The translations under genes and the position numbers were made by a program. A stretch of DNA of 64,000 bases from Rhabditoides inermis. Taxonomy: Eukaryota > Nematoda > Chromadorea > Rhabditida > Rhabditidae. This document shows, in pieces, positions 11,838 to 22,002 of the stretch; the first letter of the stretch is position 1, and the number at the start of each line of letters is the position of its first letter. Location: the NCBI GenBank assembly GCA_963966185.1, contig CAWZYM010000301.1, forward strand, positions 1,000,001-1,064,000, written 5' to 3'. The notes under the pieces are model-generated. The model ran no database searches. It saw only the letters and a program-made list of their open reading frames with translations, and was not told the origin of the DNA.

Positions 11838-12509
11838 GTTTTCAACCATCTTCACGACACCAGGATACTGTAAACTACCGTACCCTTGCAGCCAACTCCG
11901 AGGGCATCATCTCTGACTACACCGCATTTTTGGTGTTGTACTTTCTGCGTCAGATGATAGAAGCTGCGCGGAGCGCCGCCACCACTATCTGGTTCTTCGA
12001 GCTGGTGCGTCGTGCTTGCGTCGAGTCACCCCTCTTGCGTCAGGTGCCGACGACGCTGCGTCACCGCTCGTTCTGCTTCTACTACATCACTGCACTTTTT
12101 CCGACGATAGGGCTGCACGAGTGGAATGAGTACCAGAGAACGCAGATGTTCGGGATGAACCAGATAGCCAAGGCGGGCGGGCACTTCATCATGATTCCAC
12201 TGTTCTGCTCTCCCTCTCTCTCTCCCTCTCTCTCTCCCTCTCTCTCTCCCTCTCTCTCCCTCTCTTTCTCTCTCTCTCCCCCTCTCTCTCCCTCTCTCTG
12301 AAGATAATCTCTCTTTAGATACCACGTAGCCCCTGTGACATTCGGTGAGCTGGATGTGGACAAGAAGCCGAGCGGTAAGAGCAAGCGGTGGGTCGCCTTC
12401 TATTCTTCTCCTACCTTCTTCTTATCCTCTTCTTCCATTCAGCCTCGTATCCTCGGCTGAAATGGACGACGAAGACGCGGAAGCAAAGTTTCACAACGAG
12501 CAGGGATGA
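8386..12509 (+). CDS. Multi-pass membrane transporter, SLC22/MFS-like
   Basis: Assembled from about 17 exons. The first 150 or so residues are basic and polar with no signal peptide (AKRRKKKVVARVGGYR). The first membrane segment, HLVVFILVQFICGMSV, is followed by an extracellular loop with a glycosylation site (KSNET), then several hydrophobic segments around QIAMVMGSVLSTLCLRW, SYSFGFSMVTAGFTTSYY, LGSMFTISLIYLL and INFAMTALISFTIIL. A cytoplasmic loop before WVEYFKMIATNKRFLFS resembles the central loop of SLC22 carriers. Five more hydrophobic stretches follow, ending in an acidic tail (EMDDEDAEAKFHNEQG). The layout of 6 helices, loop and about 6 helices suggests an MFS carrier, but I see no signature motif, so the substrate is unknown. 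Many introns are almost wholly (CT)n. The intron near 10870-11446 holds duplicated segments with TGACGTCA. Confidence 0.55.
11064..11256. repeat. Two direct copies of a ~36-bp segment containing TGACGTCA
   Basis: Segments starting near 11067 and 11222 share TGATGACGTCAT, a short variable stretch, then TTTGATCTAGCCGCC. They sit in an intron of the transporter-like gene, about 155 bases apart. Confidence 0.6.
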
Positions 12510-13056
12510 CGTCATGATGACGTCACTACAATCTCTTTCTCTTACACTTCCAAACAGTTAATATCAAAGCTAAAATCATAAATTGTATGTATAGAATTTG
12601 CGCTGTGATTCGTGTTTGTGTTATGAGATAAAATCTGAAACAAGTCTCTAGCTTGCCTTCACTTTCGTGAAACTTTTTCATACTCGAACGATTTGTTTCC
12701 GTCTCGATGACTGTCTCTTGACTGCACATTGCTATTTTTCACAGGAATTGCTTATCAGTTATGATTGTCCACAAAAAGGACAGAAAGGAAAAAGATGGGT
12801 CCAAAGATCTCTGTGCTCGAGTCGCTGTCGTCAGGTCACTGCTTACATCGATACAGGTACTGGAACATAGGATACAGGAAGTACAGGAACTGGATAAGGT
12901 GACGTCACGGAACAGTGCGAACTGTGTGACGTCAATGTCAATCGGTAGAGCTGATATACGCGCACATGGCACATCCACTGCGCTGTCCAACCGCTTTCGT
13001 TCTACTTTCTTGTTTCTATTATTCACAAGAAGTGAGAAGATGGTTTGAAAGAATGA
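12510..13056. other. Convergent intergenic region between transporter-like and MSP genes
   Basis: No coding exon was recognised. Two TGACGTCA octamers overlap or follow the transporter stop codon (12507 and 12518), and two more lie at 12900 and 12927. Both 3' UTRs should end here. Confidence 0.45.
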
Positions 13057-13062
13057 TTTATT
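13057..13062 (-). terminator. AATAAA polyadenylation signal of the minus-strand MSP gene
   Basis: AATAAA on the minus strand lies 20 bases past the MSP stop codon. The same signal stands at the same distance in the inverted copy at 25077. Confidence 0.75.
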
Positions 13063-13081
13063 CAACGATCAGAAAGAGTGT

Positions 13082-13520
13082 TCAAGGGTTGTACTCGATG
13101 GGGAGGTTCTTGCGGCGGACCATTCCGTCACCCTGGAACCACTCGCGGCGGAAGGTCTTGGCGGCGCCGTCGGGGGTGTTGGTCCACTCGATGGTGATGC
13201 GGTCGTTGTTGGTGTCCTCCTCTCCGAACTTGAACGCGTCGCAAGAGACGGCCATCAGCACGGCCTCCTTGGGGTCGAGCACTCCGCACGGCGGGTCGAC
13301 GCCGAGGCGCTTCATGTTGGTGGTCTTGATGGCCCATCCGATGCGGCGACCTCCAGTGTTGGTGATCTGAAAAAGACCAATCATTCAATGATCGATCGAT
13401 ATCCGATAGATATCTACGCACTTTGATGTGGTAGGTGTGCTTGTCATCGTAGGGGGCGTTGAAGACGATCTTGGTACCCGGCTGGGTGTTGATATCTCCG
13501 GGAGCGACGGACTGAGCCAT
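13082..13520 (-). CDS. msp: Major sperm protein (MSP), copy 1
   Basis: Exons 13520-13422 and 13366-13082, separated by a 55-base intron, encode 127 residues, the normal MSP length. The protein starts [15 protein letters not shown], contains [20 protein letters not shown] and ends [10 protein letters not shown], all MSP hallmarks. MSP is the cytoskeletal protein that polymerises to drive amoeboid sperm crawling and also acts as a signal to oocytes. C. elegans msp genes lack an intron at this site, after the codon series for HTYHIK. The gene and its flanks are repeated in inverted orientation at 24.6 kb, with what reads as the same protein. The upstream region has a GATA site (AGATAA) and an octamer-like ATTTGCAT. 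Confidence 0.97.
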
Positions 13521-13680
13521 GGCGAATGGATGTCGGCAGCCCGCCGCGCCCGCCTTTTATTCGCCCCTCCAGGCATGCAAATCAACGAGTTACGATCAGC
13601 ATAGAAATTATCTACCGAGAATGACTAATTGCAGCAATCTTTACGAGTTATGGAAAGAGGGTGATTTGAGTATGCAAAAC
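13521..13680 (-). promoter_or_regulatory. MSP copy 1 promoter with GATA site
   Basis: Minus-strand sequence conserved with the promoter of the second MSP copy. It contains an AGATAA GATA-factor site (13608-13613 on the plus strand as TTATCT), an ATTTGCAT octamer and an ATAAAAG box near the start codon. In C. elegans, sperm msp genes depend on GATA sites bound by ELT-1. The same role here is inferred from similarity and conservation. Confidence 0.6.
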
Positions 13681-14301
13681 TTGAGTGAAATCACAGGGAA
13701 ACGTCAGGGAAACGGATAGAAACGTGTTTATGGTCAAAGAAGAATGATGGAACGTACAGACGTCAATGTGAGTCACACTTGTCGAATGGGGAGAGAGGGA
13801 GTGGAGAGGATTAGAGTAGGAGTGATGCATTTTGGATTTGGTGATGATGGAAACGTGCGTTCTGGTTGACAGAAGAGGTGTGAGGTGTGACCTCCCACCA
13901 TTCAATAAGGAATAAGGGGTTACGTGCGTAATCCCATAGCGATGCCGACCGATGCTATAAAAGAACCACAGTTCACACATGACCATATTCAGTAACTTCA
14001 CTGCTCAACGTGTTCATTCTTCGATCTTTCGATTACGAAATGGCACACTTTAAAACGTTTTTGAGCGAGTTTGTAAATGTTGTTCACTTTCTGTTCGATT
14101 TCTTGCTAATAGACCCCGTGTATCATAACTGCTCTACTAAAACCTATGTTGTGGTTGTGTTGGTTGATTCTAGTCACAACTGTCGAATTTGCTAATATCG
14201 AGTGATGCTCTAACTTTTAAAATTTTTTGAAAGAACTTTCAAGTGTAGTATATCGATAGTAAGATCGATAACTTCTTGAAAACTCGCTTGTTCCAGTCAC
14301 G
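13681..14301. other. Intergenic region between divergent MSP and secreted-protein genes
   Basis: AT-rich, with no coding exon or repeat recognised. It should hold the promoter of the secreted helical protein gene starting at 14302. Confidence 0.4.
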
Positions 14302-15214
14302 ATGCGTCCCCTCTCGGTCCCCTTCTCTCTCCTCCTCCTCCCTCTCCTCTGCCTCGCCCAACCCACTCCCAAGCAGTTGCTGCTCATGCAGATACACGAC
14401 TCCATATCCTCCTTCCTCACTCCCGATCAGCTGTCAAAGGTACGGTACTGCTACTTCTTTCCAGTACAAAAAAAAAGAATTTCGCCCACCTGATCTACAA
14501 TTCCACTTCTGCCGAGAGAGGGAAGAGAGAAAGAGGAGATACTGTTTGTTTCAGGCGATAGATATCACAGCATTCGATATTCACATGGGCCGGGATTCGA
14601 GTCAAATCGTCTCTGGTGCGTCGCGAAAAATGCATTGAAATTATAATTAAATCATAATTTCAGATGTGTCCAACTACATCGAAGGCACTCTAAGCACGCA
14701 ACAACTCAAAGCCGGGATCAAAGCGTACAAGGTAAGAGAATATTAAAGATAGCGAAAATCAGTCAATAACACAACACGCAGAGCGATCACGTTTTAGAGT
14801 GAGTGTATATTATACATTGTTCGTTGATCACAGCAATGTGTTGTCTGCAAAAAGGGGTAGATACTCGAAATCTTAAAACACTATATATAATGGGTGATGG
14901 TTTGAGGGCATGGTGTCTGATCTGGGAGACGAGCAGGCGCAGGCAGTCATCCAGAACCTCGTACGCGCTATCACCATCACCACACCGCCCGCTATTGCCG
15001 ATGTACGCATCTCTCTCTCTCTCTCTCACCCTCCGTCTCTCTCCCTCCCCCCCTCTCTCTCTCTCTCATCCTCCGTCTCTCCCTCTCTCTCCCTCTCTCC
15101 CCCCCTCTCTCATCTTTCTCTCTCACCCTCCGTCTCTCTCCCTCTCCCCTCTCTCTCTCTCATCCTCCGTCTCTCTCCCTCCCTCTCTCTCTCTCCCTCT
15201 CTCTCTCATCCTCC

Positions 15215-15251
<37 letters not shown>

Positions 15252-15296
15252 CCCCTCTCTCTCCCCTCTCTCTCCCCCCTCTCTCTCTCATCCTCC

Positions 15297-15331
<35 letters not shown>

Positions 15332-15809
15332 CCCTCTCTCTCTCCCCTCTCTCTCCCCCCTCTCTCTCATCCTGCGTCTCTCTCTCCCTCTCTCTCTCCC
15401 CTCTCTCTCTCCCCCCCTTCTATCTCTCTCTCATCTCTCTCTCACCCTCCGTCTCTCTCAGATCCGTGCCAATGCGGCCTCTCCCGACATGGTCTACTCC
15501 CGCATGCTCGCCCTCCTCGGGAACAGCCTCTATCCCGAAATGCTCCAGGTGATGTTCCTCCACGTTTATTATATTTCCAACTTCCACTTCACATCTTCTT
15601 TCGTTTCAACCCTATTTTTATGGCTTTTCGGAGAAGTAGACGATTTTAGAATGTTATTGAGAGTTTGAGATTTGAGATTTGAGAGTGGTGACGTCATGTG
15701 CATGTTCTCTTACTCTTGCTTGCAGGTCTTCCGTGAGTCTCTCACTTCCAGCCAATGGCAGTCGTTCGCCACTCGATTCGCGCCAATCGCAAACCTATCA
15801 TTCCAGTGA
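14302..15809 (+). CDS. Secreted alpha-helical protein, paralogue A
   Basis: Exons 14302-14439, 14555-14615, 14664-14731, 14907-15002, 15462-15548 and 15726-15809 give 177 residues. A clear signal peptide (PFSLLLLPLLCLAQP) is followed by an almost wholly helical, Cys-free mature protein: LTPDQLSKAIDITAFDIH, then VIQNLVRAITIT, then MLALLGNSLYPEMLQVFRE. I do not recognise the family. It has the look of nematode-specific secreted lipid-binding or allergen-type proteins, but no motif proves this. A paralogue with the same intron positions and phases lies at 19859-21087 on the same strand. The fourth intron (15003-15461) is almost entirely CT-rich minisatellite. AATAAA follows at 15897-15902. Confidence 0.85.
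15003..15461. repeat. CT-rich minisatellite filling an intron
   Basis: About 450 bases of (CT)n broken by a recurring CATCCTCCGTCTCTC unit and by short C-runs fill the fourth intron of secreted paralogue A. The repeated unit suggests expansion by slippage or unequal exchange. No other function is apparent. Confidence 0.9.
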
Positions 15810-15896
15810 TTATCTATCAAATATACACATTTATGTACACGATTTATCTCAATAGCAATACGCATTTGAAAAAAAGAAGATTACCAGTTATATCAG

Positions 15897-15902
15897 AATA
15901 AA
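15897..15902 (+). terminator. AATAAA polyadenylation signal of secreted paralogue A
   Basis: Canonical AATAAA about 90 bases after the stop codon on the same strand. Confidence 0.6.
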
Positions 15903-16025
15903 ATCGGTTTTACTCTCTCATATGCCTAGATAACGAGAAGTTTCGATGTTTTTTTTCTCTCTGCGTGCTCTTGTTGTTATCCACTCTCTCACCTGATCTC
16001 TTCACTCATCCCTTCTGCTCATGGC

Positions 16026-16519
16026 TAGAGTTTCGTTCGATTTCCGAAACGGTCATTTTCGAAAAATGACGATTTCGAAATTTCCGTTTCGGAAATAACC
16101 GAACACTTTTCGGAATTTCCGAACCGAACGACCGCGTGTTCGGCGCGCGCCGAAACGGCAATGACCGAACTCGGGCCGCGCCATTTCGGAAATTCCGAAA
16201 AACACATTTGCATAATATTGATGAAATGTAACTGACCGATGGCTCACTCATTCCCCACTATCAACTCGAGAACACGGTCGAGTCATGCGAAAATCCCTCA
16301 TTCCAGAGATTATTCTAATATTTTTCGGCAATTCCGAAAAACGCTGCCGAAAGGAACGGCCGCGCCGAACGATTCCGAAAAGGTTTCCGAAACGTCGGTT
16401 CGGTCATTGCCGAACAGATCTGATTTCGGAATCGGCCGTTTCGAAAATTCCGAAATCGGTGATCATTCGCCGAAATGACGTGTTTTCGGTCGTCATTTCG
16501 GCAGCCGAACGAAACTCTA
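16026..16519. mobile_element. Non-autonomous hAT-like MITE with 8-bp target duplication
   Basis: The element begins TAGAGTTTCGTTCG and ends CGAACGAAACTCTA, a perfect 14-bp terminal inverted repeat. It is flanked on both sides by CTCATGGC (16018-16025 and 16520-16527), an exact 8-bp target duplication. The TAGAG terminus and 8-bp duplication are typical of the hAT superfamily. The interior is densely packed with TTCCGAA/TTCGGAA words in both orientations and could fold into a long hairpin. There is no transposase. Open frames across it in several phases reflect the repetitive sequence and are not genes. It lies between a secreted-protein gene and the fucosyltransferase-like gene. Confidence 0.92.
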
Positions 16520-17069
16520 CTCATGGCAGATGGTCCGGGACCCTCACAATAGCGTCCTTTACCTTTTTACTGTTACGCCACGTCGACACATTTGCAATCA
16601 ATCTCTCTATTTCCTGTTCCTTTCATTCTTTTTTCCCACTCTCCACTCTTCTCACTCTATTCTCTATTTATTTGCACCTCTCCTTCTCCCTTCCCCTTCT
16701 CCATTCTAGCCTTTTCACTTACTTCTCTCTAACCACCACATTTGCATAATCTCCGATTTTCAGCTTTTTTATTCAGCTCATCATAACATCTATTTATTCA
16801 CTAGGTAAAACGGCAATGGCAGTTGATCTGTTCACAATGTCCAGTGCGAAACCACACACCTGGCAGTCGGTGAAAATGAGCGGATCTGTTTTTTTTTTTG
16901 CGAATAAGGCATAACTCATAGCATGAGCAGTTGATACTTATAACAAAATTATTTATAACGAGATTTGCGCATATCCACGAGTTTCCACTTATCTTATCTA
17001 TCAAAAATATTTGCATGATACTTGAAAAAAGATATCATCCCGATTTATCCAGAACAAAATGTTGTTAAT

Positions 17070-18704
17070 TCATAATCCTAGATCGGAATCGAGGAGTTTT
17101 ATCCACCACGGAGGGATGTATTCGTTGTATTTGTTGCCCAGTTTCTGTCCAACGTGCTGAAAAAAACAAAGAGATCATGGCAACGGACTTGGGAATAGAT
17201 ATACCTCAGTCATGTATGTTTTCCCTCCTTCTCTCAAAGTATACGACATCCAAAACCCAAAAGTAGACGTGGGGGCTGTAACAAGTGATACTTATGTTTA
17301 TAGTTAATAGTGTTATATTCAAACGCACCAGTGAGCACGATGTCGTCACAGAACATTTGAGTAAAGGCAAGAGTGAGAGGTTGGTTGAGTTTGGGAAGAA
17401 TCGTGATGCTTCTGTAATTAATTTGACATGACAAAAATGAGATATGATCAAACGATACCTGTTTTCTGTTTGGAGATCACCCAATACATCGCGAGACCAT
17501 TTCTCGTCTTCTCCCACTGCTATCACACTCACATTTTTGTTCTCAGTAAACTTTTCTAAATAATATCAATTCATGAAAGTTTGTAATGAAAATTATGACC
17601 TAAGCCAGCCAGAAACAGAGTTGCTTGCTTGGTGAATTCAGGATGTGAAAACCTAAATAGAGTTTTCCATGACCATGTTCCGGACATACCAATATTTATT
17701 GTCCGTCTTGTAATCACCCCTTCGAATGTGAACGCATATCCTGAAGCATGAATAGTTTAATATAAACTATGACAACAAACTTTTTGAATTGCGAATTGAG
17801 AAGAGTTTGTTTATCTGTCTCATTGAAAGTCGCGTCTATGAATGAATGCACATTTTCTTCCATCAATTTTGTCGGAAAGAGGATATTGCGGAACTCTTCG
17901 CGATAGAGATCAAAGTGTTTGTAGCTGAATTAATTACCAGTAATTAAGACAACAATACATGATGCCTACCTCTGGAAGTAAGCACCCTCGATACGCACCG
18001 TAGGCTTGTTCCTATTGACGGGATCCGAAGCTAGTTTTCTATAGTCAGCCATGTGTATTGGGCAGTAGTAACAGAAAACAGTTTTCTTGTTTCTCAGAAC
18101 AGCAAGCTTCAAAATAGCCGGCGTCTGAGTGGATAATCGGAATCAATACACACATTAATCAAATCAAACCTTTATATCAATTGTTTCTAGCATGTTTTGA
18201 ATACTAGGATAGTCTTGCGCTCTGTCCGAAAACTTCTTGTAAATGGTTTCTGTTACAGCGGGTGTGCTAAAACCATTGACAATCACAATAAAATGAAATC
18301 AACTTACAGATTGAGTTGTTTTGCGGCCGATAACAGATAAAATATTTCGAACAATACGTTTCCCAAGCCATCCCTATTAGTTATTGAATCAAAGTTGATA
18401 GTGACGTATTTGAATCCAGTGGTTCCGGAACTCGTTGAATCATGTTGGTTGTTTTGTAAGGTGGTGTTTTCGTATACAGATGCAACATTTCTTGAATAAA
18501 TTAATTAAGATTGTGGTGAAAGAAGTAAACATACCTGGTGTCATTCATGAAGTTGATAACGTTTTTGTAGTTGAAGTTGTTGACGTTACTGGACGTAAAT
18601 GTCTATAGTATAGTTTGGTAAAGACATATATACCTGATGTTGTATAGGGCGGCAAGTGATGTGAGGATAGCAATGAGAGAGAAGAGCCGTCGACTGGTCA
18701 GCAT
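17070..18704 (-). CDS. GT11-type (alpha-1,2-fucosyltransferase-like) type II membrane protein
   Basis: Twelve exons (high to low): 18704-18634, 18602-18535, 18490-18308, 18266-18170, 18124-17970, 17924-17781, 17740-17690, 17652-17600, 17555-17459, 17411-17329, 17275-17205 and 17156-17070. A short cytoplasmic N-terminus (MLTSRR) precedes a signal anchor (LFSLIAILTSLAALYNI), as in Golgi glycosyltransferases. The key motif is ICVHIRRGDY, the GDP-fucose-binding HxRRxDY element of GT11 enzymes. Later, ITILPKLNQPLTLAFTQMFC and STFGFWMSYTLREGG correspond to the family motif around the STFGWW-like block. Several N-glycosylation sites are present (ENTT, FNET). Nematodes have many divergent GT11-like genes, so the acceptor substrate cannot be predicted. 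The minus-strand gene lies between the two secreted plus-strand paralogues. Confidence 0.8.
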
Positions 18705-19858
18705 TCTCCCACCAACAGGACGGACACTCGCGGAAGTCGCTCAACATGAACATTACACTGAGAACTTTCCCGAATCGATGCTCAAAGCGATCATTGCAAC
18801 TATTCCGCATACTCCTAGTATCAGCGAGTGTTGATGCTTTTATCAACGTTTATGCGTATATCAGCTTATTATTCGAACGGCGTAAAGTATCGCGAAATAC
18901 GCCAATATGTCAATATCTTGTGATTGAAAAATCGACGATGGAAATCACAAAGCGGTTAGCTACACCTCTCTATAATGTATGACACATATGCATGATTCGT
19001 TCTATTGATTACTATTCACAATATTTTCAGCAGCATACATAGTTGCTATAATCGAATCGTTCTATGTGTTTTTCAGAACAATCTAATATTGAAAAGTATC
19101 GCGAAATGAATTTAAAATCTACAATGTTTATTAATCACAAACGAATGTTTCGAAATGTGTATTTTAAAAATCTGAAATACCTGTATGGAAACGGCGGAAG
19201 AATAATGACGGCCAAGCGCCAGACAACTCCATTCAGATTTACAATACACACATTCAGCGCATTCATTCATTCATTCATTCATATCCAAACGGCAAAATGT
19301 GTTTTCGAGAAATAGTGAAATCGTTTTTGAACGATCAGCTGTGTAGCAGTAAAGTCCAGACCAGTGAACAGAAAATGCCACTGTATAGCAAATTCAATTG
19401 CACGTTTAAGTTCTCATCATTTGTGCATCGCGAAGAAATATGAGTCCTGGTCGCTAAGAAACAACCCACGAACGATCATCGAAAACGGCACGAATGAATC
19501 TTCTTTGAAGAGGCACCGGAAAATATATAAAAATCGCATACGACTAAAACGGCGCTCTCATTGACATGTTTATACAAATCGAGATTAATTCAATTGGATC
19601 ATACTGATTTTATATTTCGAAATCCTGTCCCTTTGTGCTTGACAGTCTGTTGATTCTTTGATCTCGAAGAGAAGATAGTGCCGATAGTGCGACTCGGTGC
19701 CTCCTCGATGACCTTGTCAGTGAGGTGCAGAGAAATGGAAGGAGAAGTGAGGCAAGGGCCCGATAATCCCTTTCACGCGCACACTCAAAAAGAAGAGTCC
19801 CCGGCACAGGTCACTCTCAAACCGCACAAACCTCCCACCCATTCACAGCACTCTTGAC
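18705..19858. other. Divergent intergenic region
   Basis: AT-rich DNA between divergently transcribed genes. It includes a short (ATTC)n run near 19261-19281. No convincing exon was found. It probably holds both promoters. Confidence 0.4.
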
Positions 19859-20784
19859 ATGTCTCGTCTAGACCGCTTCCTTCCCCTCCTCCTCCTCCTC
19901 CTCTTCTCTCTTCCCATCACCAATGCCCGACCAACTGCGAAACTCCATCTTCTCATCCACATTCACGACCACATTACGCTGTTTCTCACGCCAAAGCAAG
20001 TTTCCAAGGTATAAATAGACAGCTCGTATAAAGTACAAGTATCATTTTCATTTCCGGCGATCGACATAGCGGCGTTCGATATCTACACTGGAAGAAATGT
20101 GGACAGGGTGCTGGGAGGTACGTTGACTTATAAGCAATATCATAACAAAGTTGTTAGATCCGACCAAAACAAGTGAACTGAACTACTGTGCGTTGCAGAC
20201 GTGGTGAACTTTCTGGAAAACTCGATGAGCAGAGGCCAACTTCGTGCCGTGATACGAGGGTACAAGGTGGGGGTTTTTTGTCACATCGTTGATCGTTGAT
20301 CTCGGAAGTAAGAAATGAAATGAAGGCATAAGGTTGTTGATTATCAAGAGTGAGAACAGTATGAGAATGTTATTGCAGGGCATGGTGCGCGATCTGCGGG
20401 ACGCGGGCGCGCGCTCCGTGCTGGAGCGACTAGCCACCGCAGCCATGCTCACTGCACAGCCAGCCATCGACGATGTGAGAGAAGTGGAAACTAGAGAGAG
20501 TGAAAGTTGTGGTAAGGAAGAGATCCTGAACAATCCAGTTTCGGCTCACCTGACTGAATTGTTGACTGGAATGTTTATGTTCCCTTTGAAAATCTTGAAT
20601 GCGTTTCACTAACACAACCATACGGTTCATCAGTGTTGCAACAATTCCAGTCAAATCCTTTTTTATCGAAATGCTTGCAGATCCGTTCGTATTCTGTCAC
20701 CCCGGAAATGGCATATGCGAGGATGCTGGCCCTACTGGAGGGTGGGCTGTATGCGGACACGATAAAGGTCAGACTCTCCCTCCC

Positions 20785-20834
<50 letters not shown>

Positions 20835-20843
20835 TTCTCTCTT

Positions 20844-20891
<48 letters not shown>

Positions 20892-20900
20892 TTCTCTCTT

Positions 20901-20953
<53 letters not shown>

Positions 20954-21087
20954 CAAGTACCCACTCTTTTTCAAATCTTTTTTTCACCTCATTCTTGCAG
21001 TCCTTCCGGGAGCGTCTCTCTCCTTTAGAGTGGTTCTCCTTCCGACGTCGCTTCTGGAGAATTGCCAACTTGTCTCTTCGCTCATAG
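19859..21087 (+). CDS. Secreted alpha-helical protein, paralogue B (possible pseudogene)
   Basis: Exons 19859-20008, 20057-20117, 20199-20266, 20379-20474, 20681-20767 and 21001-21087 give about 182 residues and align exon for exon with paralogue A. It has a signal peptide (FLPLLLLLLFSLPITNA), LTPKQVSKAIDIAAFDIY, GQLRAVIRGYKGMVRDL and MAYARMLALLEGGLYADT. The second exon should start at 20057, but the preceding dinucleotide is CG (TTTCCG), where paralogue A has TTTCAG. The upstream AG sites checked run into an in-frame TAG. If CG cannot be used, splicing fails and the gene is a recent pseudogene. Otherwise the reading frame is intact, which suggests the defect is new, the splice is non-canonical, or the base is an assembly error. 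An intron of nearly pure (CT)n precedes the last exon. Confidence 0.7.
20780..20950. repeat. (CT)n microsatellite with TTTCTC interruptions
   Basis: Two nearly identical blocks of CT repeats with TTTCTC interruptions, each about 60 bases, lie in the last intron of secreted paralogue B. This suggests a block duplication inside the microsatellite. Confidence 0.9.
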
Positions 21088-21388
21088 ATAATATTTTTCG
21101 ATTTCCGATTTCTTTTACAGCCGTTTTTCACAACTGTTGGATAGATTTGTTTTTAGATATTTTGTACGTTCTCGCTGAAACGTATTTCATTTATAATTGT
21201 GTGTTCGTAAAACGTGAACTTGTCACAAATTGTTTTCAAGACCATACTTTTCAGCGTTACGATATACAAAGTTACGATAAACGATGGCAATATCTTGCCT
21301 ATTGATGGAAGAATTTTTGAAAAATCGCTAACATTCAATTCGTAAAACGCAAACGTGTCACAAATTGGTGTTCTTGCAAGAAAGTTAA

Positions 21389-21936
21389 AGGTAGTGTACC
21401 CTCTGAATCTGGGTGTATGCGTAGATATAACATGTTATTGTTAACGATTCAATGAGTATATTATGATAATGCAAATATACATTCTGAAACAAATTAGTTT
21501 TAAAAATCATTTGAAAATTGGAGTGAGAAATCGTAGAATCTAATAACTTTTAATCAGCTCGGGGATGTGTGCACAACTTGCACGAAGTTAAACAATTTGA
21601 CCACACTATCAGCTGTTTCATTAAAGACAATTTAATTCCATGTGTTTATATTGTTTCTTATGTCATTCTTGTTTTGGATAACATTTTTAATATGTGTTTC
21701 TTTTACGAATTTGGCGGGAACAGCTGATAGAAAATGATCTGCTAAACGCAGTAAGTTCTGTTAAAAAAAGTTGCGTAAATATGCGTATCATGTTGGATTT
21801 AAATTAATTTTTGATAAGTTTTAATTTCGTTTTTTTTTATTACAAACAACCACAAACGGCATGAAAATATTTCTAAAAGGCATTGACAATACATTCGTGA
21901 TAATTTTTAATATGGGATTCAGAGGGTACACTACCT
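21389..21936. mobile_element. TTAA-flanked MITE (piggyBac-like), 548 bp
   Basis: Begins AGGTAGTGTACCCTCTGAAT and ends with its exact reverse complement, a perfect 20-bp inverted repeat that runs on to about 22 bp. TTAA stands directly outside each end (21385-21388 and 21937-21940), the fixed target duplication of piggyBac-type transposons. The AT-rich interior shows no transposase. It ends about 65 bases from the stop codon of the neighbouring minus-strand gene, so that gene's 3' UTR may run into it. Confidence 0.88.
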
Positions 21937-22002
21937 TTAAGAGCGTGACGATATACTCGACAGACTGTATTAGAATAAACATCTTTATCGAATCGCTTGT
22001 CT

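Larger units (their letters stand above)
13045..13680. repeat. Left arm of an inverted duplication carrying an MSP gene
   Basis: About 635 bases match, in inverted orientation, the segment at 24462-25095. The match covers promoter, both exons, the intron and the polyadenylation signal, and fades on both sides. The coding part is nearly identical, while promoter and intron show scattered changes. Confidence 0.9.

Noticed and set aside
14803..15668. Ser/Leu/Pro-rich open frames of about 250 codons
   Set aside because: They run through the CT minisatellite intron. The flanking coding parts use other frames with clear splice sites.
16006..16490. Overlapping open frames in several phases with Arg/Phe/Ser-rich translations
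   Set aside because: They coincide with the hAT-like MITE and arise from repeated TTCCGAA/TTCGGAA words. No transposase motif is present.
21613..21620. CTGTTTCA motif like the nematode piRNA (Ruby) promoter motif
   Set aside because: About two matches per 64 kb are expected by chance, and this one lies in a MITE. No cluster with suitable spacing and a downstream YRNT was seen.
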